Below are positions 14,785 through 21,638 of a DNA stretch of 29,735 nt, one piece after another. Numbering within the stretch: the first letter of the stretch is position 1; every line of letters begins with the position of its first letter. The notes under the pieces were generated by a model, which was not told the DNA's origin, ran no database searches, and worked only from the letters and a program-made list of their open reading frames with translations. The stretch spans positions 8,666 to 38,400 of the forward strand of contig DJGJ01000046.1 in assembly GCA_002432715.1 (NCBI GenBank). The letters run 5' to 3'. The position numbers and the translations under genes are program-made. The stretch comes from Sphaerochaeta sp. UBA5849. GTDB taxonomy: Bacteria; Spirochaetota; Spirochaetia; Sphaerochaetales; Sphaerochaetaceae.

Positions 14785-16050
14785 ATGGGACAGTTCAATA
14801 CTAACGAGCATGTTATTATTGATGATGTCGAGCCTCCGCTTATACGGAGCGGTGCAGATGCGGTTGCACCGAAACCTCATCACCAGAACGGCAGCCTTCA
14901 AGAGTCGAGATTTCCTCTGGAAGGTAGAATCGAAGAGTTCAGGAAGCACTACTTCCCGGACGCGACCGATGCGATGTGGAATGACTGGCACTGGCAGCTT
15001 TTCCATCGAATCACCACCTATTCCGACCTGTGTCGGTTCCTCACTCCCACTCAAAGCGAACGTGAAGCCCTGGCGAGTGCGGACACCTTGTTCCCCTTCT
15101 CGGTAACCCCCTACTATCTCAGCCTCATCAACCCGGACGACCCGCAAAGCGCAATTCGCAGGACTGTCATACCCTCCATCGAGGAGTCGTATGTAGGAAA
15201 AGGTGAGAGCGCAGATCCTTTGGCCGAGGAGCATACCACCGCCGTACAGGGCTTGGTGCACCGCTATCCCGACCGAGTGCTTTTTTTGACCACCAGCTTT
15301 TGCAGCACCTACTGCAGGTACTGCACCCGATCGCGCATGGTCGGAGGACACACCGAAGCCCTGCAGAAGCATTGGGAAGAGGCTCTGGCATATATCACCG
15401 AACATACTGAAGTACGCGATGTGGTCATCAGCGGTGGTGATCCGCTCACCCTCTCGGATGAGATGCTCGACTATCTGCTTGGCAGGGTAACCGGCATCGA
15501 GCATGTAGAGATGGTGCGCATCGGTACAAAGGTTCCGATGGTCATGCCTCAGCGGATCAATGAGAGCCTGCTTGCCGTTCTGCGCAAATACAAGCCGATT
15601 TACATGAGCATCCATGCCACTCATCCTGATGAGCTGACAAGGGAAGCGGCAAGGGCCTGCAATGCCCTGGCCGACAACGGGGTGGTCCTGGGCAGCCAGA
15701 CGGTATTGCTCAAAGGCGTAAATGATTCGGTGCCTGTGTTGACCGATTTGTTTCACAAGTTGCTGCGGGTCAGGGTGAAACCCTACTACCTCTTTCAATG
15801 CGACCCCATTTCCGGTTCACAGCACTTCAGGACGACTGTTGACAAGGGCAAGGCTCTGATGCAGGGGCTTCGGGGTTTTACCAGCGGCTATGCGATTCCC
15901 CAGTACGTCATCGACACTCCCGGAGGCGGCGGCAAGGTCCCCATTCTTCCTCAGTACGAAGTAGGACAGGATGATGAGCATCTGTACCTCAGAAATTATG
16001 AGGGAAAGGTGTTCTCCTATCCCACTGCAAGGGAGAATGCGACGTGCTGA
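14785..16050 (+). CDS. kamA: Lysine 2,3-aminomutase family radical SAM enzyme
   Basis: Predicted to convert L-lysine to beta-lysine using a [4Fe-4S] cluster, SAM and PLP. The 421-residue product has the cluster motif C173-x3-C177-x2-C180 (SFCSTYCRYCTR), the VISGGDPLTL segment that binds SAM, and the PLP-binding lysine K384 in DTPGGGGK. Two Asp residues, D340 (FQCDPISG) and D377 (VIDTPGGGG), are 37 residues apart, as are D293 and D330 that bind the side-chain ammonium of lysine in clostridial lysine 2,3-aminomutase; glutamate-specific enzymes have Lys and Asn there. I chose the ATG at 14785, with AAGGAC upstream, over a TTG at 14758. Its stop overlaps the next gene (GTG at 16044), so it heads a five-gene operon. 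Confidence 0.93.
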   Translation: MGQFNTNEHVIIDDVEPPLIRSGADAVAPKPHHQNGSLQESRFPLEGRIEEFRKHYFPDATDAMWNDWHWQLFHRITTYSDLCRFLTPTQSEREALASADTLFPFSVTPYYLSLINPDDPQSAIRRTVIPSIEESYVGKGESADPLAEEHTTAVQGLVHRYPDRVLFLTTSFCSTYCRYCTRSRMVGGHTEALQKHWEEALAYITEHTEVRDVVISGGDPLTLSDEMLDYLLGRVTGIEHVEMVRIGTKVPMVMPQRINESLLAVLRKYKPIYMSIHATHPDELTREAARACNALADNGVVLGSQTVLLKGVNDSVPVLTDLFHKLLRVRVKPYYLFQCDPISGSQHFRTTVDKGKALMQGLRGFTSGYAIPQYVIDTPGGGGKVPILPQYEVGQDDEHLYLRNYEGKVFSYPTARENATC

Positions 16051-17021
16051 TCGGAATGACCTATGATTTGAAGGATGATTACCTCAAAGAGGGGTACGCA
16101 CCTGAATTGGTTGCCGAGTGCGACAGCATTGTCACCATCGATGCCATCGATGCGGCTTTGCAGAAACTTGGCCATCAGACGGTGCGGATCGGCAATGTGA
16201 AGGCCTTGGTGGGCTTTCTTGCTGCAGGGAAGACCTGTGATTTGGTCTTCAACATTGCAGAGGGAATGCACGGCCTCTTGCGGGAGTCGGTAATCCCCGC
16301 CCTTTTGGATGCCTACAGGATTCCCTATGTGTTCAGTGATTCCTTTGTACTGGCGATCTGCCTGCATAAAGGTTTTGCCAAAGAGGTGGTCAGGAAGGCC
16401 GGAGTGCCTACTGCAGACTATTGCGTTCTCTCCCATCCACAAGACTACAAGAAGGTTGATCTTCCCTATCCTCTCTTTCTCAAGCCCGTCGGCGGGGGGA
16501 CCGGTATTGGAATTACAGCTTCCAACAAAGTTACCGATTCACAACAGCTCAAGAACGTCTCTGAATCCTTGCTTGCTACCTATGGGCAGCCGGTGTTGGT
16601 GGAGACTTTCCTCAGCGGCAGGGAGTTCACAGTCGGTATTACGGGAACAGGAGATGAGGCGGTGAGCACCGGGGTGATGGAAATCATCATCGACCACCAC
16701 AGCGACGGAGGCATCTATTCCTACAAGACCAAACAGGAGTATGTGACCACAACCCGCTATGAGAAGCCCGAACCGGTTGCGTGGAAGGCATGCGAGGCAG
16801 TCGCCTTGGCGGCTTGGCGTGCGCTTGGATGCCGGGACGGAGGGCGAATCGATGTAAAGATGGGTGAGAAGGATGTGGTGCACTTCTTGGAAGTGAACCC
16901 GCTGGCCGGCCTGCATCCCATCGACTCCGACCTTCCGATACTGAGCAGGATGCACGGACTGTCCTATGATGATCTCATAGGGAGAATCGTGTATTCTGCG
17001 CAAAAGAGGCTTGGCCTATGA
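16044..17021 (+). CDS. D-alanine-D-alanine ligase-like ATP-grasp enzyme (1)
   Basis: ATP-grasp ligase expected to join a carboxylate, activated as acyl phosphate, to an amine. The 325-residue product has an N-terminal region like Ddl (LVFNIAEGMHGLLRESVIPALLDAYRIPYVFSD), the ATP-binding PLFLKPVGGGTGIGI near residues 148-162, the hinge VLVETFLSGREFTVGITG and the metal-binding end VHFLEVNPLAGLHP. The start is a GTG at 16044 preceded by AAGGGAG and it overlaps the kamA stop by 7 bases. It is the least related of the three ligases in the cluster. True Ddl enzymes end in E-x-N-T-x-P-G; here it is E-V-N-P-L-A-G, so the substrate probably is not D-alanine. Confidence 0.88.
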   Translation: MLIGMTYDLKDDYLKEGYAPELVAECDSIVTIDAIDAALQKLGHQTVRIGNVKALVGFLAAGKTCDLVFNIAEGMHGLLRESVIPALLDAYRIPYVFSDSFVLAICLHKGFAKEVVRKAGVPTADYCVLSHPQDYKKVDLPYPLFLKPVGGGTGIGITASNKVTDSQQLKNVSESLLATYGQPVLVETFLSGREFTVGITGTGDEAVSTGVMEIIIDHHSDGGIYSYKTKQEYVTTTRYEKPEPVAWKACEAVALAAWRALGCRDGGRIDVKMGEKDVVHFLEVNPLAGLHPIDSDLPILSRMHGLSYDDLIGRIVYSAQKRLGL

Positions 17022-17959
17022 AGGTTTTGATTCTCACCGATAGCCGAAAAAGCATCATGAGCGAGGATGAGGCGGATACCCTGGTCCAGGTCAAGGCGGT
17101 AAAGAAGGCATTGCTCCGTCTCGGCCATACGGTAGAAGTGGCTGCCTTTTCCTTGAATCTGAATCTCACTGCCCGCCGCATTGAGAAGTCGGGGTGCGAC
17201 TTTGTGTTCAATCTGGTGGAGAATCTGAGTTCAAGTCGTCTCTTGCATTTGGTCCCCCTGTTGTGCCAGACGCTCTCGATTCCCTATAGCGGGGGTGATG
17301 CTTATACGCTTTCGGTAACCGGGGACAAGGTGGTTGCCAAAAAACAGCTGAATCTTGGCGGACTTCCTACTCCGCTGTGGCTGGAACGAGGCGGTGACTG
17401 CTCATCCTTCCTCTCCTTTCCCCTGATGGTCAAACCCATTGCACAGGAGGCTTCGGTGGGTATCACCGATGCCTCGGTGAGAACCTTTACGGATGCCGGG
17501 GAGCTCTCTTCGTATCTGGATGAGCATCCCGATCTTTTTGCAGAATGCTACATCGACGGACGAGAGTTCAATCTCTCGATTCTGCCGGGGGGCAGGGTGC
17601 TTCCGGTCTGTGAGATGTGCTTTGTCGACTATCCCGCTGACAAGGTGAAGATTGTCGGGTATGAGGCGAAGTGGCAGGAGCAGTCATTTGCCTATCAGCA
17701 TACCAAGCGGTCCTATACGTTCGGCATCGACGACCAGGGGTTGGTTGAAGAGCTGAGGCGGCTTGCCAAAGCTGTGTATGAACTGTTTGGAAACAGTGGG
17801 TATGCCCGAGTCGATGTGCGGGTCGACCAACAGAAAAAGCCGTTCATCCTGGAGATGAACAGCAATCCTTGCATAGCAGCCGACAGCGGTTTCATCGCAG
17901 CGGCTTCCCAAGCAGGTATGACCTATTGCGAGGTCATTGAGCTATTGCTCAGGAGATAG
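17018..17959 (+). CDS. D-alanine-D-alanine ligase-like ATP-grasp enzyme (2)
   Basis: Second ATP-grasp ligase, 313 residues. Visible: DFVFNLVENLSSSRLLHLVPLLCQ (Ddl-like N-terminal lobe), FPLMVKPIAQEASVGI (ATP binding, about residues 135-150), LFAECYIDGREFNLSIL and YARVDVRVDQQKKPFILEMN, then SNPC in place of the Ddl T-x-P-G. A central GYEAKWQEQSFAYQHTKRSY segment is closely matched in the third ligase (YDAKWTEQTFGYEHISAKY), so those two are paralogues with similar substrates. The ATG overlaps the previous stop (ATGA). The acetyltransferase gene starts 3 bases after it. Confidence 0.88.
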   Translation: MKVLILTDSRKSIMSEDEADTLVQVKAVKKALLRLGHTVEVAAFSLNLNLTARRIEKSGCDFVFNLVENLSSSRLLHLVPLLCQTLSIPYSGGDAYTLSVTGDKVVAKKQLNLGGLPTPLWLERGGDCSSFLSFPLMVKPIAQEASVGITDASVRTFTDAGELSSYLDEHPDLFAECYIDGREFNLSILPGGRVLPVCEMCFVDYPADKVKIVGYEAKWQEQSFAYQHTKRSYTFGIDDQGLVEELRRLAKAVYELFGNSGYARVDVRVDQQKKPFILEMNSNPCIAADSGFIAAASQAGMTYCEVIELLLRR

Positions 17960-17962
17960 TGG

Positions 17963-18436
17963 ATGCAATTTCGCGAACAACCAATATATGAGGATATGGA
18001 GGCTGTCGCTTCCATTTTGAAGAACTCAGGCTTCTTCAACGAGGAAGAGCAGGAGGTCGGCGTATCGCTGGTACGTGAAAGGCTCGAGCAGGGGGAGAAG
18101 AGTCTTTACTTCTTCCAGTTCGCCCAAGAGGGTGCACAGGTGCTCGGATATACCTGTTTCGGACCTATCCCGGGAACACGATTCAGCTATGACCTCTACT
18201 GGATCGCCGTCGACCCTGCGTATCAAAGACAGGGTATCGGGGGGCTTCTCTTACAGCAGACCGAGGCACAAATCGAGCGCAGGGGCGGCAAACGCATCTA
18301 CATCGAGACCTCCTCACAGTCCCTCTACCTCCCCACCCGCAGCTTCTATACCCGTCACGGGTACATCCTGGAAGGACAGCTGAAAGATTATTATGCCCCC
18401 GGTGATGACAAGCTGTTGTACGTCAAAGGGTGGTAA
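17963..18436 (+). CDS. GNAT family N-acetyltransferase (1)
   Basis: Small acetyl-CoA-dependent N-acetyltransferase of 157 residues. Motif A is clear: YWIAVDPAYQRQGIGGLLLQ (about residues 78-97), with Q-R-Q-G-I-G-G forming the pyrophosphate-binding loop; motif B is SFYTRHGYILEGQLKDYY. AGGAGA precedes the ATG at 17963. It lies 3 bases after ligase 2 and 3 bases before the second GNAT. By context it may acetylate an amine of beta-lysine or of its ligated product, as AblB does for N-epsilon-acetyl-beta-lysine, but it is much shorter than AblB and this role is inference. Confidence 0.85.
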   Translation: MQFREQPIYEDMEAVASILKNSGFFNEEEQEVGVSLVRERLEQGEKSLYFFQFAQEGAQVLGYTCFGPIPGTRFSYDLYWIAVDPAYQRQGIGGLLLQQTEAQIERRGGKRIYIETSSQSLYLPTRSFYTRHGYILEGQLKDYYAPGDDKLLYVKGW

Positions 18437-18439
18437 GCC

Positions 18440-18898
18440 ATGGACTTCCAAATTCGGAGCTTCCAACACAACGCTGTAATCCCCGATATCGAGGGTGTGC
18501 ACAATCTTGTGAAGCAGCAGCTGACGTTTATCGGCTATACCCCGACATATCAAGATGTTGCTTCCGTTCTGGCCAATGCCATGAAAGAGGAGAGTCGTGC
18601 GGTGCTCTGGGTGGCATACCAACAGGACCATGCGGTAGGCATTGCCTTCGGCAATGTCTGCTGTGGATTGGAGAGCGGAGGAGACTACCTGTGGCTCAAT
18701 GAGCTCTATGTGGCGGAAGAGGCCCGCATCCATGGCTTGGGAACGAAGCTGTTGACCGAGGCCCAACGGTGGGCGAAAGAGATGGGCTGTACCTATCTTG
18801 CGATGGTGACCCATCCGCGAAATGAGCGGGCACAACACCTCTATGCCGGTGAAGGATTCGAGCTTGAGAGCTTGGTTTGGGTGGATAAGTACCTATGA
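18440..18898 (+). CDS. GNAT family N-acetyltransferase (2)
   Basis: Second GNAT of the operon, 152 residues. Motif A: LNELYVAEEARIHGLGTKLL at about residues 84-103; motif B: NERAQHLYAGEGFELESLVW. It differs clearly from the first GNAT, so it is not a recent duplicate. The start follows GGGTGG and is 3 bases after the previous stop. The gene ends in a 6-base overlap with the convergent third ligase. Substrate unknown. Confidence 0.84.
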   Translation: MDFQIRSFQHNAVIPDIEGVHNLVKQQLTFIGYTPTYQDVASVLANAMKEESRAVLWVAYQQDHAVGIAFGNVCCGLESGGDYLWLNELYVAEEARIHGLGTKLLTEAQRWAKEMGCTYLAMVTHPRNERAQHLYAGEGFELESLVWVDKYL

Positions 18899-19825
18899 TG
18901 TGAGCGCTTGTTCCACCAACGATACGATGATTTGCTCGAAGCTGAACCCCCACTCCTTGGACAGATGGTAGAATCCGTAGAAGCTCGGGTTTGCATTCAG
19001 TTCCAGAATGTACGGCCTCTTGTTTGTATCGACGCGATAATCCACTCGAGCATATCCGTACAGGTCGAATACTTTCCAGCATGATTGAGCAAGCTGTTCC
19101 AACTGCCTGAGAAGGGGTTTGTCAGCCTCATCGTGTGTGTACTTTGCGCTGATGTGTTCATAGCCGAAGGTTTGTTCGGTCCATTTGGCATCATAGGTGA
19201 TGATTTTCGCTTTCTGTCCATAGTCATTGAAGACCCATTCATACGGGGGGAGGATGTGTACTTCCTTCTTTGTGCCGTACATGCAGACGGTGAACTCCCT
19301 GCCGTCGATGTACTGCTCGGCAAAGCAGGGGCAGCCTAGCTGCGATTCTTTCTCTCTCAGCATCGCCTCCACTGCTTCGTGCTCGACGAGGCACTGTTCA
19401 TCAAGGCCTACCGATGCGTCCCCTTCGATGGGCTTTATCAGGTAGAGCCCCTTTTCACTCTCCTTGCTGTACAGGGCGGGAGTCGGCAGATGATGGTCGG
19501 CCATCAGCCTCTTGGCAAGCACCTTGTTGGTGGTTACAAAGAGATTTGCCAGCGAGCAGCCGGTATACTTCAGGTGCAGGCTTTCAAGAATTCCCGGTAC
19601 CAAATAGGAGAGCGTCTCCTCCTTGGGTGCCGAATCGACGAGATTGAAAACAACTATGTTCTTGTCAAGCTGCTCGAGTTCCGTAAGCGAGTAGGGAAGC
19701 AGTGTTGCTGAAAACCCTTGCTTGGTGAGTATTTCCTCGATCCATCGGGCTTGGCGAAGAATATCCAATACGTCCTCTGGGGCGTCTGAAGGAATCTGGT
19801 TGTGGAGGATGATGACCTGTTGCAT
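18893..19825 (-). CDS. D-alanine-D-alanine ligase-like ATP-grasp enzyme (3)
   Basis: Third ATP-grasp ligase, 310 residues, on the opposite strand and convergent with the operon. Features: NIVVFNLVDSAPKEETLSYLVPG (N-terminal lobe), LYLIKPIEGDASVGLD (ATP binding), CFAEQYIDGREFTVCMYG, YARVDYRVDTNKRPYILELN followed by ANPSF. It is a paralogue of ligase 2 rather than of ligase 1. The ATG at 19825 has no Shine-Dalgarno at normal distance; a promoter only a few bases upstream suggests a leaderless transcript. Because it has its own promoter it may be expressed under conditions different from the plus-strand operon. Confidence 0.87.
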   Translation of the reverse strand: MQQVIILHNQIPSDAPEDVLDILRQARWIEEILTKQGFSATLLPYSLTELEQLDKNIVVFNLVDSAPKEETLSYLVPGILESLHLKYTGCSLANLFVTTNKVLAKRLMADHHLPTPALYSKESEKGLYLIKPIEGDASVGLDEQCLVEHEAVEAMLREKESQLGCPCFAEQYIDGREFTVCMYGTKKEVHILPPYEWVFNDYGQKAKIITYDAKWTEQTFGYEHISAKYTHDEADKPLLRQLEQLAQSCWKVFDLYGYARVDYRVDTNKRPYILELNANPSFYGFYHLSKEWGFSFEQIIVSLVEQALTS

Positions 19826-19836
19826 GATGATGGTTC

Positions 19837-19865
19837 ATCATTTCCCTGCGACCGATGTTTGTCAA
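19837..19865 (-). promoter_or_regulatory. Promoter of ATP-grasp ligase 3, probably leaderless
   Basis: On the minus strand TTGACA (19865-19860), 17 bases, then AATGAT (19842-19837). Transcription would begin within a few bases of the ATG at 19825, which fits the lack of a usable ribosome binding site. Confidence 0.45.
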
Positions 19866-19964
19866 GGATGGCGGGGTGGTGATGCAGTGTTTTCGGTGTG
19901 AGAGAAACGCCAAGAGCAATGTGTCGATGACTATTCGGAAGAATGAAGACGCTGAAAAAAATGC

Positions 19965-19992
19965 TTGACAGATTCTCTGGATAGGGTAAGAT
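19965..19992 (+). promoter_or_regulatory. Promoter of the tctCBA operon
   Basis: A perfect -35 box TTGACA (19965-19970), 16 bases, then TAAGAT (19987-19992). The first operator palindrome begins at the last base of the -10 box, so a bound repressor would cover the transcription start. Confidence 0.65.
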
Positions 19993-20025
19993 TGTTGCAT
20001 GCAATAAAAAAGTTGCATGCAACAA
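19992..20025. promoter_or_regulatory. Paired operators of the tct operon (LacI-type sites)
   Basis: Two copies of the palindrome TTGTTGCATGCAACAA: 19992-20007 (15 of 16 matches) and 20010-20025 (14 of 16). Their core TTGCATGCAA is perfect in both, and their centres are 18 bases apart. A third, perfect copy is upstream of the SDR gene at 28081-28096. The LacI-family gene inside this operon is the probable binding protein. Confidence 0.75.
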
Positions 20026-20068
20026 TGCTCTTGTACCAGCATCTTGGTACTCTCCTAAGGAGGAGATC

Positions 20069-21046
20069 ATGAAGAAACTTTTGGTTTTGGCAATCGTTCT
20101 CGCACTTGTATTGCCACTCTTTGCCGCAGGGGCAAAAGAGGAGACAATCGAGAAGTATCCATCCAGGACCGTCAGGGTAATCATTCCCTGGTCCGTAGGT
20201 GGTATGACCGACGTGTTGACCCGACCGGTCGCCAGTCATCTGGAGAAGCAGTTTGGTGTCCCGTTCGTAGTTGAGAACAAGCCCGGCGGGGGTGGCGTCG
20301 TCGGTTCGTTGGAAATTGAGAAGGCTGCCAATGACGGCTACGTCATCGGAACCACTTCCATGTCCACCGTCTCTGCAAAATATGTCTCCCCGATCTATCC
20401 AGACATCTACAACGTAGAACTCATCAGCCAGGTCATTACGATTCCTGCAACGGTCACCGTCAATGCAAACAGTCCCTTCAAGACCCTTCAGGACTTGATC
20501 GACTATGCAAAGGCAAACCCCGGCAAGTTGACCAACTCCAACTCCGGTACCGGTGCAAGTGCTCATATCTATGCTGCATACTTTGAAGCCATGGCCGGCA
20601 TCAAGGTCAACCATATCCCGTATCCTGCGTATGCAGAGGCGGTCACCGCCCTTCTTGGTGGACACGTCGATATGACCAACATTCCGCTTCCCGATCTTTC
20701 TGCACACGTTGACAGCGGTTCTTTACGCCTCTTGGCCATCGCATCTGCAGAACGCCATCCATCCTATCCCGATGTACCTACCCTCAAGGAACTGGGCATC
20801 GATGCAGTGATGGGCAACTACAGCGGCTTTGTGGCTCCGAAGGGAACCGATCCTGAGAAGGTCCGCATCATCGACGAGGCAATCGGTCGAGCAATGCAGG
20901 ACGAGACCATCAGAAAGTTCCTCATCGATGCAGGATATCAGCCTGTCTACCTGAACAGGACCCAGTTCGCCGACGTAATCAAGGATGCTGAGAAGCAGCT
21001 TGACTTCCTGGTGAACGAGCTGGGCATCAAGTTCATCGACGACTGA
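20069..21046 (+). CDS. tctC: Tripartite tricarboxylate transporter substrate-binding protein TctC
   Basis: Periplasmic receptor of a TTT-family importer for carboxylates (Bug/TctC fold). The 325-residue product has a signal peptide MKKLLVLAIVLALVLPLFAA with cleavage near AAGA-KEE and no lipobox Cys. It then shows YPSRTVRVIIPWSVGGMTDV, VENKPGGGGVVG near residues 66-77, NSGTGASAHIYAAYFE and a GGHVDMTNIPLPDL region, all typical. The ATG at 20069 is preceded by AAGGAGGAG. First gene of a six-gene operon; a strong hairpin separates it from tctB. Confidence 0.95.
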   Translation: MKKLLVLAIVLALVLPLFAAGAKEETIEKYPSRTVRVIIPWSVGGMTDVLTRPVASHLEKQFGVPFVVENKPGGGGVVGSLEIEKAANDGYVIGTTSMSTVSAKYVSPIYPDIYNVELISQVITIPATVTVNANSPFKTLQDLIDYAKANPGKLTNSNSGTGASAHIYAAYFEAMAGIKVNHIPYPAYAEAVTALLGGHVDMTNIPLPDLSAHVDSGSLRLLAIASAERHPSYPDVPTLKELGIDAVMGNYSGFVAPKGTDPEKVRIIDEAIGRAMQDETIRKFLIDAGYQPVYLNRTQFADVIKDAEKQLDFLVNELGIKFIDD

Positions 21047-21078
21047 TTACACAGGCGAGTATCCGAAGTATACTGGAG

Positions 21079-21108
21079 TATCGTCCCCAATCAACATTGG
21101 GGGCGATA
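21079..21108 (+). promoter_or_regulatory. Intercistronic hairpin between tctC and tctB
   Basis: A 13-base stem with a CAAC tetraloop: TATCGTCCCCAAT (21079-21091) pairs with ATTGGGGGCGATA (21096-21108), with one G-U pair and otherwise perfect. It is followed by only two T residues, so it should act as a stabiliser or partial terminator that leaves tctC mRNA more abundant than the downstream genes. Confidence 0.75.
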
Positions 21109-21143
21109 TTCACTGCCTCCCAACCGTGTTTTTGGAGAAACGA

Positions 21144-21620
21144 ATGACAAAGAAAAACTCTGATATCATTGCAGGAATAGTGTTCTTCGCTTTTGCAGGC
21201 CTGCTCTATATCGCTTCCGGCTTCATGCCGACGAGAACCGGAGGCATTGCAGCCCTCAATACCGGTTTCTATCCACGAATTCTTGCCATCCTGCTGGCGG
21301 TTCTATCGGTTTTGATGGTTATTGAGGCTCTTCGAACCCAAAACACCACCAAAGTGGAATCGTGGTGGAACAGCAAAACAGCTTTCTTGATGTTCCTGGT
21401 CACGCTGGTCATGCTGATTCTCTATGTATTCATAATGAAGATTTTAGGCTTTGCAACCGCAAGCTTTGTTTTCATCACTTCCTTGATGTGGATGCTCACC
21501 GACAAACAAGGACGCAAACCTGTATTGATACTGGGTGTCTCGATGGGAATTACGGCCATTATTTACATTATTTTTAAGATGATTCTCTCCATTCCCTTCC
21601 CCCAAGGGCTCTTGATTTAA
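21144..21620 (+). CDS. tctB: Tripartite tricarboxylate transporter small membrane protein TctB
   Basis: Small membrane subunit of the TTT transporter, 158 residues with four hydrophobic segments (IIAGIVFFAFAGLLYIASGF, FYPRILAILLAVLSVLMVIE, FLMFLVTLVMLILYVFIMKI and VLILGVSMGITAIIYIIFKM). The GFYPRILAI phrase at about residues 45-53 is the usual TctB landmark. I chose the ATG at 21144, with GGAG seven bases ahead, over an in-frame GTG at 21126. It lies 18 bases ahead of tctA. Confidence 0.9.
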   Translation: MTKKNSDIIAGIVFFAFAGLLYIASGFMPTRTGGIAALNTGFYPRILAILLAVLSVLMVIEALRTQNTTKVESWWNSKTAFLMFLVTLVMLILYVFIMKILGFATASFVFITSLMWMLTDKQGRKPVLILGVSMGITAIIYIIFKMILSIPFPQGLLI

Positions 21621-21638
21621 CCAGATAAGGAAACCACC

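Noticed and set aside
14707..15798. A 363-codon open frame antisense to the aminomutase
   Set aside because: The plus-strand product has the full Cys motif, PLP lysine and specificity residues; the antisense product resembles nothing.
14785..16050. Glutamate 2,3-aminomutase or EpmB as identity of the aminomutase
   Set aside because: Both lysine-binding Asp positions are kept, and the protein has the length of a full lysine aminomutase with no nearby EF-P modification genes.
16044..17959. Peptidoglycan D-Ala-D-Ala ligase role for ligases 1 and 2
   Set aside because: No murein genes are near, the C-terminal metal-binding motifs differ from Ddl, and three copies with GNATs and an aminomutase do not fit.
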